A stretch of DNA of 33,674 nucleotides. Origin: Clostridia bacterium (lineage in GTDB: Bacteria > Bacillota > Clostridia > Oscillospirales > Acutalibacteraceae). The stretch's first letter is position 1; each line of letters starts with the position of its first letter. Of this stretch, positions 1 to 9,190 are shown piece after piece. Location: positions 1 through 33,674 of the forward strand of contig JAFQXU010000011.1 of assembly GCA_017406805.1 (NCBI GenBank), read 5' to 3'. The notes beneath the pieces are model-generated. The model saw only the letters and a list, made by a program, of their open reading frames with translations. It was not told the origin of the DNA and did not search any database. A program made the position numbers and the translations under genes.

Positions 1-2738
1 CCATAATAACACTCGGCAGTTTCATAAGCATTTATAAGCCGTTTACCATAATGCTTAGTTGACTGCATACAGTGTTTATTATAGCCGTCAGCAACAATGA
101 AATCCCCAAAAATCACTGTAGCTCCAACTATTGCCGTTTTCCCTTTTATTGCAACTCCGCTATTTTGCGGACATTTAATTTCCATTAAATCATTCGCTTC
201 TAAAACTAATCTTCCGCCGGATTGCCTAATTGTTGAAACTTTACCTCCATCTGTCCATCTGCACTCTCCGGCAAAAGTTCCTGTTTTTTGTACGTACAGA
301 TTGTCAATATACGCATGGGTTGCATAAATATTATCAAGTCCGGCATTCCCTGTTCTGATAATTTCCGTACTTCCAACTGCTTTATTCCCAATTTCACGTC
401 TTGTTATTGTTCCGTAATTTAGCTTTGCCCCTGCGATTGTATCATTCGAGATTTTATCACCTGTAACAGCATTATTTCTAATTTGATTATTAACAATTTG
501 ACCCTCAATTCTATCCGCTCGCACAGTTCCGTCAAAGCGTGCATTGTTTCCATCAATCTTTAAAGCTCCAATTTTAGCATTACCACTACTTTCCAAAACA
601 ATATTTCCATTAGAACTTTTAATGGAGTTGTCGGTAATTTCAAGACCTCCGACATGGCTATTCTTGGCAATATTGATTTTACCTGTCAGGTGTAAATCTC
701 CGCTTGAATCTGCGTAAAATTTGTTTTTCCAACTGTTATTTTCTTTTTTCTGGATTTTAAATCCGTCTTTTGCATTTTGGATTATCTTAGAGTTTCCACT
801 TTCGATAGTTAAACTCGCATTTTTAAGTGTTGCTTCGTTTCCGTCAAGCTTGAAACTATTGTTTTTATTTGTAATTGTCAGCTCATTTCCGGCAATTAAT
901 TTACCGACAATAGTATCTGCAATTACACCATAATTACCATTCATATTGCCGAGTGCAAGTTTGCTTGTCTGCCAATTATCATCAGTCATACAAATTAGGT
1001 TATTGGTTATCATTAATTGATGATTATCAAAATTGCCATCATCAAGCTTTTTTCTGCCTTTAATACCATAACTTCCAACAGAAATATCTTGATTTTCTGA
1101 ACTTATTATTTCTTGATTCGCTGCATTTAGAGAATTTTGCATGTAAGCTGTAACTTGATCGTTAAGACCGCCGTTTTTGATTGGAGCTATTAAACTACTG
1201 TAATTCCTTGAAACAGAGCTTGATGTCTTGCTTTGATTAAAAAGCTCATTAAAAGTCCATTCGCTCGTTTCTAAGCGAAACTTGTTGCCAAAAGTCATGG
1301 TAAAATTTTCAGGGTTATCGTAATCAATATCAATCTCCAAAAGTATTGGCGAAACCCAGACATCTTCTTTAACTTCCGCATGAATTAAACTACCAAGTTT
1401 TAGTTCATCAATGAACGGCTTAAACTTTTCGGCAAATAAAAAATTCGCAAGCTCCATACTAAACGTAAAAGAAGGCTGCGAAAGTTTTTTCATTTCTTTT
1501 TTGCCACGCTCCAAAAGTTGCTTGCTCATATCTTGAATCTCGGTAGTTGTCATTTTATCCGTAACAACAAAATTTGAATTGGTATAGCTTGCCTCGAAAA
1601 TAAAGTTATCAAGCTCTAAAAGCTGCTTTTTCGTAAAGTTATTAGCAAACTTAAGACTAGTGTTTATATCTTGCAAAGTCTTTTGAACTTTCGATATTTC
1701 CTTATTTTTTGAATCAATCTCTTTTTGTTTTGCGGAAAGTTCTTTATTCAAACCATTGATTTTATTTACTACTGATTTTGAAATGTTTGGCATCTGGGCG
1801 CTTCTTACTTGTTCCTGTGTTTTTAGGTTATTCTGCAAAGTTGCAAGTTCACCTTGAAGCTTTAAAAGTTCTGCGTTTAAATCCCGAAGTTTTGAAAAGT
1901 TTTCAGTATAAATTTTTTCAGAGTTTTTAACTTTTTTATCCCACTTTTTGATAGCATCTATCAACGATTTTTGCATCCAATTTTCATTTAGGTAATACGA
2001 AAAATCATAAATGTTAGCAGTACCCAAAGGATTAACCTCACTAATGGTGAAATCACCCGAGCCATGCACACTAAGGCAAGTAATTATGTCTTTTGTTGTT
2101 TCCTCAATTTTCACGTTTTTGATTAAGTTGTGAAATGAAAGGCTTATGTTAGTGTCTTTAAGGGTATCTTCCGAAGTATAAGCACTTATGAGCTTGTTTT
2201 CTGTATCAAAATCAAAAATGCACTCATACGCTTTTTCTATATCTTCCATAAGGAATGAGTAAAGGCTATTAGTCGGTATTTCAAAAGTTCTATATCTATT
2301 CCAAAGGCTACTGCTAACTGTACCGATTTTCCAAGAAGGAGCAATTTCTAAAAGCTTTTGAAGTAACGTATCTTTTGGACTGACAGGGTCATAAAACTTG
2401 TATGTTCCGTCTTTGATATTTGCACCTTTTGAATTAAGCGTATATTCATAAGAATAAGCGGTAATAGACTTATATGGCGAAGTGCCTTCATTTGTTTCAG
2501 CTACCGAAACGATTACAAAATACCCGAAACCTTGAATTTTAAGTAGTCTATTCTTTGAAATAAAATCATAAAAATCGTTTTTATACACATCAAAGTTTAC
2601 TTCCGAAACTGCATTAAATCTCGGTTTTATATGTAAATTCGTAATGTTTGTAACATCGGTAATAACGCTAAAATCCGGATTGCAAAGTGTTATTATTGGT
2701 ATTTCATAACTTTTATTTATATCAAATTCAAAATTCAT
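1..2738 (-). CDS. Phage tail protein (endopeptidase-like / minor structural), partial
   Basis: This long reading frame starts at ATG 2738 and runs off the left edge after about 912 codons without a stop. It begins MNFEFDINKSYEIPII. A coiled coil rich in K, E and Q occupies roughly residues 240-320. The C-terminal half is low-complexity and repeat-like, with short hydrophobic G/N/D-rich units such as GNAKIGALKIDGNNARFDG, typical of phage tail fibre or baseplate proteins. Near the edge the frame reads YGKRLINAYETAECYYG, a motif I recognise from C-terminal parts of Firmicutes phage structural proteins. Position immediately after the distal tail gene fits the tail-associated lysin/receptor-binding protein that closes the tail tip. 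The start lies 2 nt after the previous stop, and its ribosome site (GGAGGTGG) is inside the end of that gene, so translation is coupled. Confidence 0.8.
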   Translation of the reverse strand, partial: MNFEFDINKSYEIPIITLCNPDFSVITDVTNITNLHIKPRFNAVSEVNFDVYKNDFYDFISKNRLLKIQGFGYFVIVSVAETNEGTSPYKSITAYSYEYTLNSKGANIKDGTYKFYDPVSPKDTLLQKLLEIAPSWKIGTVSSSLWNRYRTFEIPTNSLYSFLMEDIEKAYECIFDFDTENKLISAYTSEDTLKDTNISLSFHNLIKNVKIEETTKDIITCLSVHGSGDFTISEVNPLGTANIYDFSYYLNENWMQKSLIDAIKKWDKKVKNSEKIYTENFSKLRDLNAELLKLQGELATLQNNLKTQEQVRSAQMPNISKSVVNKINGLNKELSAKQKEIDSKNKEISKVQKTLQDINTSLKFANNFTKKQLLELDNFIFEASYTNSNFVVTDKMTTTEIQDMSKQLLERGKKEMKKLSQPSFTFSMELANFLFAEKFKPFIDELKLGSLIHAEVKEDVWVSPILLEIDIDYDNPENFTMTFGNKFRLETSEWTFNELFNQSKTSSSVSRNYSSLIAPIKNGGLNDQVTAYMQNSLNAANQEIISSENQDISVGSYGIKGRKKLDDGNFDNHQLMITNNLICMTDDNWQTSKLALGNMNGNYGVIADTIVGKLIAGNELTITNKNNSFKLDGNEATLKNASLTIESGNSKIIQNAKDGFKIQKKENNSWKNKFYADSSGDLHLTGKINIAKNSHVGGLEITDNSIKSSNGNIVLESSGNAKIGALKIDGNNARFDGTVRADRIEGQIVNNQIRNNAVTGDKISNDTIAGAKLNYGTITRREIGNKAVGSTEIIRTGNAGLDNIYATHAYIDNLYVQKTGTFAGECRWTDGGKVSTIRQSGGRLVLEANDLMEIKCPQNSGVAIKGKTAIVGATVIFGDFIVADGYNKHCMQSTKHYGKRLINAYETAECYY

Positions 2739-2740
2739 TT

Positions 2741-3541
2741 TTATCCACCTCCAAGCCGTACTGCAAATTGATAGGTAATTTTCAAGTACTCAGCATATCC
2801 ATAACACTCGAATTTATTAACTCCATGAGCAAAACTTAAATACCCTTGATTTCTGCCTCTTGATAGGTTTTTAAAGCGGTTTAATCCTGTGTTTGAAGTG
2901 ATAATCTCATTTTGATTATCGACTGTAATTATTTCATTAGGGGATAGATTAGTCATTTCAAAAATTCTATTTGTTTTCAAATTCAAAATCTTAAAGTCTT
3001 TACCCGAATTTGAAAGTTTAAACTCTATGATAGGTCGCAAACCATAAATTTCTGCTGATAGATTATCAAATTCAAAAGGGTTCATGATAGACGAATCAAA
3101 AGTATATTCCCCTGTTATAGGAAAGGTATAAGCATAAGGAGAATCGCATTCTACTGTGCATCTAACACCAAAACACTCTCCACCAAACTTAATATCTTCG
3201 GTAGGTTTCAAAATGCAATTAAAGTAAAAATCTTCATACCATTCACTCTCAATCTGAAGCTTTTGGTACCCGATATTTCCGAAAAGCCATTGCTTAATTC
3301 TTAGAAAAGTCGGAAGATCAATGGGATTTTCCGAAACTATTTCGATTGAAAATTCTAAAGCGTTTGATTCCTTTAATCCCAAAAATAACTTTCTCGGATT
3401 TCTGATAGCTGAAACACTTTGATATTCGTAATTTGAACCTGAGGGGATATCGGTTAAGTTGCCATTTATCGAAACGATTTTTAATTCGAAATCTTTTGAA
3501 TTTATTCCGGCAAAATTAAAATAATTTCCAAGAAAACTCAT
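2741..3541 (-). CDS. Phage distal tail protein (Dit-like)
   Basis: The 266-residue protein begins MSFLGNYFNFAGINSKDF and resembles siphovirus distal tail proteins of the Dit family, which form the hexameric hub between tail tube and tip. Supporting traits are the length, the N-terminal beta-rich half with a PRKLFLGLKESN segment (about residues 49-60), the SPYAYTF segment near residue 135 that typically separates the N-terminal hub domain from the C-terminal galectin-like domain, and the location just upstream of the large tail protein. A GGGAGG-type ribosome site precedes the ATG. An intrinsic terminator lies between it and the upstream DUF4417 gene, so expression of this gene may rely on read-through or on a promoter I did not find. 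Family assignment is by sequence impression and gene order. Confidence 0.75.
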   Translation of the reverse strand: MSFLGNYFNFAGINSKDFELKIVSINGNLTDIPSGSNYEYQSVSAIRNPRKLFLGLKESNALEFSIEIVSENPIDLPTFLRIKQWLFGNIGYQKLQIESEWYEDFYFNCILKPTEDIKFGGECFGVRCTVECDSPYAYTFPITGEYTFDSSIMNPFEFDNLSAEIYGLRPIIEFKLSNSGKDFKILNLKTNRIFEMTNLSPNEIITVDNQNEIITSNTGLNRFKNLSRGRNQGYLSFAHGVNKFECYGYAEYLKITYQFAVRLGGG

Positions 3542-3569
3542 GATTTATCCTCCCTATATATTAAAATTT

Positions 3570-3608
3570 AAATAAAAACAGCAGAGGCATTAAATTTTTA
3601 CCTCTGCT
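3570..3608 (-). terminator. Intrinsic terminator after the DUF4417 gene
   Basis: AGCAGAGG at 3580-3587 pairs with CCTCTGCT at 3601-3608, an 8-bp perfect stem. On the minus strand the stem is followed by GTTTTTATTT. It sits 23 nt after the DUF4417 stop and before the distal tail gene, an unusual place for a terminator inside a phage tail operon. Confidence 0.75.
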
Positions 3609-3631
3609 AAAAATTATCATCATAAATATAT

Positions 3632-5014
3632 TTATATCGTCCTATCCCAAACTTTTACCTTTGTTATAATTTCTCTTAATCTTTGTCCGTCAATTACATA
3701 TTCCAAAACTTCATCTGCATTATCACACCATTTTTCTGTTTCTGGTTTGTATGCCTCGCTGACATACATCTGTACATTAGAATCAGGTGTTTTTTGTAAT
3801 TTACCAAAAGCACAATAAACTTTACCTTTCCAACAAAACTCAACTTCGCCGCCCGATTGCATGCACCATTTAAAATCACTTATGGTCAGAAAATTCAAAC
3901 TATCATCCAGATAATCTATATTTATTTCTTTACTCATATCATCACCTCTAAAAAATTTAAACTCGGGCACCCCATCGTAGTAATTTATAGGCGAGCTGGG
4001 ATTGGGATAGCCATTGGACCAATCGATTTCATGATCGTGTGGGTTAGTATGTAATTTTGGATTATGATGTACCGAATAATGTCGCTCTTTAGTGGCTTTC
4101 CCGTCGGCTCCAATTTTAGTTTCGATTTTTTCTCCTTTGCGATTAAATATTACTTTTTTCTCTCCGGGTTCTCCAAGAAAACGTGCGTCGTCCGATTTGT
4201 TTGGCGAGGGTTTCCAATCTCCACCGTAAGCACTTCCCATACCTTTAAAATTATTTGCCAAAACATAACCATATGACTTTATTATATCACAATTTTTAGG
4301 TTTGTTTATAATTCCAGAAATATATTCAAAGTATTTAGAAGGCCTATATGCCTCATCGGTATTAAAATATCTCCAAGAACTTAGTTCGTAATTCACACAA
4401 ATTATATTCCCCTCCATTTCCGGAAAAGGTTCATGATAACAAATAATGTATTCGGGTTCTATACGCTTTAGCATCTCATTATATCCGGTCATAAAAAATT
4501 CTTTTTGATCAGAATGATTGTTATGCTCTGAAACCATATATGTCGAAACCGCAACACACGAACCTTTTTCTATTCCTTCAAAGCAAAAATCAAATGTAGA
4601 GGGTAATCCCCAACTTACAGTTGGTATAACTCTTATCCCTTTTGAAGCTAAAAAAGCTCCGCACCAACGATTTTTAAAAGTGTTATACAATTGTTGCAAT
4701 TTGTGCATCTGTGTATACATACTAAAATCAGGTGTGAAAACTGCTTTATATTTTTTTAAAGTTTCTATATATTTTTCCGGTTCCTTCCAAATTTTTTCAA
4801 ATTTATAATCGTAAAGAAAAAAATGGACCATACGATTAAAATGCTCGGTATCATCGGCTTTTATCTTATCAAAACCTATTAGTCTTAAATTGATAAAATC
4901 ATCAGAAACTATTTTTGGTTTTGGTATGAGTGGCATATCATATTTTCCTGTGCCATGCAATGTGTTCCTTAAAAAATGTGGACTTGTGCGATATTCAAAG
5001 TTTTCAGGTGTCAT
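3632..5014 (-). CDS. DUF4417-like phage protein with fused C-terminal small protein
   Basis: This 460-residue protein appears to have two parts. Residues 1 to about 250 resemble the DUF4417 family of phage and clostridial proteins of unknown function: an early KPKIVSDDFINLRLIGFDKIK segment, a TPDFSMY motif, a conserved GLPSTFDFCFEGI strand and EYIICYHEPF. The middle, about 260-355, is polar and His/Asn-rich. Residues 360-460 begin at a methionine (codon at 3935-3937) preceded by its own well-spaced ribosome site AGAGGTGAT and resemble a free-standing small phage protein, with GEVEFCWKGKVYCAFG and ADEVLEYVIDGQRLREIITKV. The two may have fused when the stop of the first was lost, or the C-terminal part may also be made from the internal start. 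The unit ends in its own terminator and interrupts the tape-measure/Dit order, as a cargo (moron) gene would. Confidence 0.65.
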   Translation of the reverse strand: MTPENFEYRTSPHFLRNTLHGTGKYDMPLIPKPKIVSDDFINLRLIGFDKIKADDTEHFNRMVHFFLYDYKFEKIWKEPEKYIETLKKYKAVFTPDFSMYTQMHKLQQLYNTFKNRWCGAFLASKGIRVIPTVSWGLPSTFDFCFEGIEKGSCVAVSTYMVSEHNNHSDQKEFFMTGYNEMLKRIEPEYIICYHEPFPEMEGNIICVNYELSSWRYFNTDEAYRPSKYFEYISGIINKPKNCDIIKSYGYVLANNFKGMGSAYGGDWKPSPNKSDDARFLGEPGEKKVIFNRKGEKIETKIGADGKATKERHYSVHHNPKLHTNPHDHEIDWSNGYPNPSSPINYYDGVPEFKFFRGDDMSKEINIDYLDDSLNFLTISDFKWCMQSGGEVEFCWKGKVYCAFGKLQKTPDSNVQMYVSEAYKPETEKWCDNADEVLEYVIDGQRLREIITKVKVWDRTI

Positions 5015-5081
5015 AAAATCTTCTCCTTAAAAAATATTCTCATAACACCCTCTAAAAAACCAAAAATTTGCATCTTTTAGA

Positions 5082-6569
5082 TCAAATTATATTTGCGTGT
5101 TTGTTAGCGGTTTTAAAAGTCATTTCGACTGCTTTTTTGATAATGTTTTCGCTCTCTTTTTTTAGAGCATTTACTGTTTCTCTATCTGCATTTCCGCTGA
5201 TACTTAGGTTTATGATAGGTGAAGAAATATTGTTATAAGTTCGACTTATTGCTACTTCTTTGTATTTTGGAATATTTTTAGAAATGTTCTGACTAATAAA
5301 ATCCTTTGAATTATTAGCAAAATCCCAAAGCCTTTTTGTAGCTTCATGATTAAAGACAATATCGCCTTCGTTCATCAGACGATACTTGCCATTATCTTTG
5401 CTAAGAATCGCTTCAGAACCTCGCTCAAAAACCTTTGCTATACCTTTTTGAGCCGAATAAGTTCCTTTGGCATATCCTCGCAAATCGTAAAGTTTACGTT
5501 TGTAGTAACTAAGCGAAGGCTCTGCACCTCTATCGGCACTCATGCTTTCGATTAAACGCTGAAGCCTTGCGATTTCGTTTTCTTTTTCCGCTTGGTTTAA
5601 GCTCCGATATTCTCTGGCTGCTAAACCTAAGGCTCTTGCAGCCTCTTGTGAAGCACCGGAAAGGCCATGCATCTCATTACTTGCATTTTGTATTTGTGCG
5701 GATATTCCGGCAATCTGTGAAGCGATATCCGATAAAGCACCGGATACACCAAATTGCTTATAATAAAATCTATCAAGAGCGGCATAAGCTTTATTCCATG
5801 CGTTAATAACAGTTGAAGCCATGCCATCGCCGTAGTCCGCATTCCAACGCATTAGATTGTCATAAAACTCTTGCGAACGATTTTGAATTAAATTCATCGC
5901 TTCTTGCCGGATTCGACCTTCTTCTTTTAGATATTCATCAATAGCTTTTATCCGCTTATCGTTTGAATCCTTAAATTGCTTGTATTCGGTATCAAGAGCT
6001 TTTTTCTGCCTTTCGACACCATTATCGTAAAGAAACTTTTGCAAATCCTCATTATCTTTTTTTAGCTTTTCTTCAAGTTCCTTACGTTTTTTCTGAGCTT
6101 CGGCACTATCATCGAATCTTAAAGCGTTTAATTTGTTTTGAATTTTATTTATCTCAAAATTCTTGTCTGAAAGCTCTTTTTGATAGTGATATTCGTCTTT
6201 GCGGATATCAAGCGTTTGCTTCATTAAGTCAATTTTCTTTTTATATCCGTCAAGACTTTCTTTTAAGGCTTCTTTTTCGTTTTCCTTTTGCCTCTTTATC
6301 ATCTTGACGGTCATATCAAGTAAACTATTTATTGCTTTTTGACTATCTTCTAATGCCTTTTTCTGATTATCTAGAGCTTTTCTATTGTCATTTAAGGCTT
6401 TGTATAAATCCTTAGTCTGATGACTTCCCGAAGTGCCTTCAGTAGGGTATGCGGTAACACCGCTAGAAATAACAAAGATTGTGCCGTTTTTTAAATCTGC
6501 GTGTGCTTTAACAGTGGGTTCGTTTTTTGCATTCTTTTCAATCATGCCAATTGTTTTTACTTTTACCAT
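5082..6569 (-). CDS. Chimeric phage protein: head-decoration N-terminus joined to tape-measure C-terminus
   Basis: The 495-residue frame joins two unrelated phage genes. The first about 50 residues (MVKVKTIGMIEKNAKNEP, then KNGTIFVI) look like the small head or decoration-type protein that usually follows protease/scaffold and precedes the major capsid gene. From about residue 52 it becomes the C-terminal half of a tail tape measure: long charged coiled coils (about 60-230), an NLMRWNADYGDGM region (about 240), then the typical end with AKGTYSAQKGIAKVFERG, EAILSKDNGKYRLMNEGDIVFN and a final Ala/Lys-rich helix. Full tape measures are usually well over 700 residues. The junction is near position 6415-6425. 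An in-frame deletion would have removed capsid, connectors, tail tube, chaperones and the tape-measure N-terminus. The product is unlikely to act as either parent. A metagenome assembly error is the main alternative. Confidence 0.75.
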   Translation of the reverse strand: MVKVKTIGMIEKNAKNEPTVKAHADLKNGTIFVISSGVTAYPTEGTSGSHQTKDLYKALNDNRKALDNQKKALEDSQKAINSLLDMTVKMIKRQKENEKEALKESLDGYKKKIDLMKQTLDIRKDEYHYQKELSDKNFEINKIQNKLNALRFDDSAEAQKKRKELEEKLKKDNEDLQKFLYDNGVERQKKALDTEYKQFKDSNDKRIKAIDEYLKEEGRIRQEAMNLIQNRSQEFYDNLMRWNADYGDGMASTVINAWNKAYAALDRFYYKQFGVSGALSDIASQIAGISAQIQNASNEMHGLSGASQEAARALGLAAREYRSLNQAEKENEIARLQRLIESMSADRGAEPSLSYYKRKLYDLRGYAKGTYSAQKGIAKVFERGSEAILSKDNGKYRLMNEGDIVFNHEATKRLWDFANNSKDFISQNISKNIPKYKEVAISRTYNNISSPIINLSISGNADRETVNALKKESENIIKKAVEMTFKTANKHANII

Positions 6570-6582
6570 TTAAAATTCCTCC

Positions 6583-7659
6583 TTAAAAAATAGAAGAAGT
6601 TTCGTTTATCTCAAAAACTTCTCCCAAAATATTGGTATCTTCACATTTATAGCTGTTTTGCTCACTAACTTTTTTCTTTTTTAACTCACAAACTTCCTTG
6701 CCGATAGCTACCAAAATTGTATCAACTATATCTTGAATGCTTTCATTAGAATTAATAGGGTCAGCACTGAATTTTTCAATTGATTCTTTTGCAACCTCTT
6801 TTTCTTTATCAGAAAAGTCAGCAAGTGCAACGTTTAACTGCTGTTTTAAAGTGCTTGATTTAAGTTTATCAAGTTCCTCTTTTAATTTATCGGTTTCTTT
6901 CAATTTATCGGAAAGAGATTCATTTTGTGCTTTTAAATCTTCAATCTGCTTAGTTAAATCATCAATTTCTTTTTGCTTTTGTTCTAATGCTTGTTTGTAT
7001 TCATTCGTCTTATCAAATTTTTCTTCGAATTTTTCAAACATTTTTTCAAGTTTTTCCATATCACCATTTTCCTTTCTGTCATTAATTTCAATTACTCTTG
7101 CGGTTTCGTCAGACGGCATTACACCTAAGACCGCAAACCCCGAATACCTGTATTCTGTCGGTATTCTGCCAATTTCTTGGTATCCGTTAAGATACTTAAT
7201 TCTGTTTCCGTTATCTTTAAGACCTATAATTTCAACGCTTCCGAATACAGTTTCGTTTGCTTTGATTTTTTCTTCCAAAACGTCCACAAAATTTTTATAC
7301 CTCATAGCATCGATATATCCTTCGCCGACTAAAGCTCTTTTAGTTTCGCCGTCAACTACAATATCATCAATATATCCACGCTCTAAAACTCCAATCATAG
7401 TGGCATTTTCAAGCACAGGCACTCCATCGTGGGTACCTGTTTCGCCATGACCCAAGATTTCGGTTCGCTCGTCATTGATAAATTCACAAGTTATTGAGAT
7501 TCCTTTTACACTCTCAAGATTGTTTTTACAATACTTTTCAAACCAAGTAATGCCATTCTTATTATGCTGAGATTTATCCTTATAAATCTCATGCAAAATT
7601 ACTTTTACCTGACGTTTGCCGTCTTTATCATCTTTGCTGGAAAGCTCTAATATTCTCAA
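6583..7659 (-). CDS. Phage prohead protease / scaffold-type protein
   Basis: The 358-residue protein lies directly after the portal gene, 14 nt away, where head maturation protease and scaffold are expected. Residues 1-190 form a globular part containing TEILGHGETGTHDG, GEGYIDAMRYKNF and a VFGSVEIIG strand whose serine could be a protease nucleophile, though I cannot confirm the catalytic set. Residues 200-275 form a charged coiled coil typical of scaffolds, followed by a helical tail. A methionine at residue 201 (ATG 7057-7059) follows AAAGGA and GGTGAT, so a shorter scaffold could be produced from an internal start, as with C/Nu3 of phage lambda. It normally shapes the procapsid before being cleaved away. 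With the capsid gene missing it has no partner here. Confidence 0.65.
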   Translation of the reverse strand: MRILELSSKDDKDGKRQVKVILHEIYKDKSQHNKNGITWFEKYCKNNLESVKGISITCEFINDERTEILGHGETGTHDGVPVLENATMIGVLERGYIDDIVVDGETKRALVGEGYIDAMRYKNFVDVLEEKIKANETVFGSVEIIGLKDNGNRIKYLNGYQEIGRIPTEYRYSGFAVLGVMPSDETARVIEINDRKENGDMEKLEKMFEKFEEKFDKTNEYKQALEQKQKEIDDLTKQIEDLKAQNESLSDKLKETDKLKEELDKLKSSTLKQQLNVALADFSDKEKEVAKESIEKFSADPINSNESIQDIVDTILVAIGKEVCELKKKKVSEQNSYKCEDTNILGEVFEINETSSIF

Positions 7660-7673
7660 ACTTCTTCACCTCC

Positions 7674-9176
7674 TTACACTAATCTCGGTGCTTCATTTGA
7701 ATTGTTTGTTTTTGATTTTTCTGTGTTGTCATTTGTAATATCATCTTTTTCGGGTCTGCCACCACTTTTTGTAGAAGCAGTAAATGAAGTAAGATGAGGT
7801 CTATATTTTTCGTCCCACTTTTCTTCTTTTTCCATTTCCATGAGCGATAGATACGCTTCGGGATTAATCCCTGTGCTTGCAATCCATGCCGAAAGCAAAC
7901 CTCTGCCAAGTGTATATAACTCTTTCATTTGACTTACAAATTCTTTTCTGTTCACAATCGAACAAGGAAGATAATAAATATCAATTTTCTTGCCGTTTAT
8001 GAGGTTTTCGTTTATAGCTTTTACAAGCTCATAAGAAATGCTCTCAACCCATGAATATACCTGACTTATGACTAACTGCAAATTGTTTTGCTGACTGGAA
8101 TAGGAAGAAGATGCTCCAGAAAGCAAACTTGCAGCAAAACCTAAATCCGTGCAAATATCGTTTTTTAAATCTTTTTCGCATTCGTCTTTGAAAAGCGAAG
8201 TATCAACATCAAGCTTGTTAATCTTTGTGCCACTTGCAACAGAAAAGAAGTTAGTTCCGCCGGAATTTGCCCTTTTTAAAATTCCGTCTTTAACCATTTC
8301 ATGCTGCTGCTTTTGCTGATTTTGAGTGAGTGCACTCGTTCCGGGTCCTTTGCCTTGCGGAAATTCCATGTAAAAAATTCTACTGTTAATTTCCGAAAGA
8401 ACATTTCGTTTGGTATTAGTCCAATAATCCGAATACAAAATGTCTTTAATAGCTTGTAAAACAAGAGGGCGACCCCATTTTTCCTCACGACTACTTCTGA
8501 TTTTTAGTGTTATGGTTTTCGAAGCATCTAACACATACCAGTTAGGTAAACCGCTGTTTTTACTTCTTTTCAGGAAGGCTTCTCTTATTTCTTTTGGATA
8601 GCGTTTAAGCTTATTTTCAAGCTTCTCGCCATTAAAGTTAGTAAAATAATTAAGATCAAATGCAATTTCATAGCTGCCATTTTTAATCCCCACAATCTGT
8701 ATATAGTCGATTGGTAGATTGCAAACAGAAACATTTAGTTCGTTTGAATTTATTTCAGAAATACTTTTAACGTCATACTCTGCTATGAATTTTTGATTAT
8801 TTCTTGGCTTTTTTGCAGTTTCTAAATACGAAACACTGACACCATAAATCATCGCCCTAAAGAGCATATCTCTGATAAACTCTTTATCTTTAATTTTCCT
8901 AAGTATATTTTCTGTTCTCTCTTTATTTCTTTTAGATTTAGAAATAACTATTCTATCAAGCGTTAAAATGCTCGTCATGTAGTCAATTACATTACTAAAA
9001 ATTCCCGATGAAGAATATATCTCTTTGCTTAAATTACGAAGTTCCTCATTGTTATCCATAGGGTTTTTGATGATTTCCGCAAGTTCGTCAAAAGATTTGT
9101 TAAGCACAATATTTGCATAGTTACCGCTCGAAGCATTTTCATATCCCCAAAAGCTATTTACTTCAAAGTTTTCCAA
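7674..9176 (-). CDS. Phage portal protein
   Basis: The 500-residue protein follows the large terminase by 14 nt, the invariant portal position. Content fits a portal: an N-terminal alpha/beta region with FSNVIDYMTSILTLDRIV near residue 60, a central region ending in FFSVASGTKINKLDVDTS (about residue 310), a helical crown-like segment including LGFAASLLSGASSSYSSQQNN, and a disordered polar tail from about residue 460. Portals form the dodecameric ring through which DNA is pumped and to which terminase docks. The frame is uninterrupted. A GGAGGTG ribosome site precedes the start. No sign of truncation was seen; the length is normal for siphophage portals. Confidence 0.8.
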   Translation of the reverse strand: MENFEVNSFWGYENASSGNYANIVLNKSFDELAEIIKNPMDNNEELRNLSKEIYSSSGIFSNVIDYMTSILTLDRIVISKSKRNKERTENILRKIKDKEFIRDMLFRAMIYGVSVSYLETAKKPRNNQKFIAEYDVKSISEINSNELNVSVCNLPIDYIQIVGIKNGSYEIAFDLNYFTNFNGEKLENKLKRYPKEIREAFLKRSKNSGLPNWYVLDASKTITLKIRSSREEKWGRPLVLQAIKDILYSDYWTNTKRNVLSEINSRIFYMEFPQGKGPGTSALTQNQQKQQHEMVKDGILKRANSGGTNFFSVASGTKINKLDVDTSLFKDECEKDLKNDICTDLGFAASLLSGASSSYSSQQNNLQLVISQVYSWVESISYELVKAINENLINGKKIDIYYLPCSIVNRKEFVSQMKELYTLGRGLLSAWIASTGINPEAYLSLMEMEKEEKWDEKYRPHLTSFTASTKSGGRPEKDDITNDNTEKSKTNNSNEAPRLV

Positions 9177-9190
9177 AGAAATGCACCTCC

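Noticed and set aside
6737-7450. 237-codon plus-strand open frame, Ser/Leu/Phe-rich
   Set aside because: Antisense shadow of the phage protease/scaffold gene. Composition is the complement of its Lys/Glu-rich coding sequence, and there is no ribosome site.
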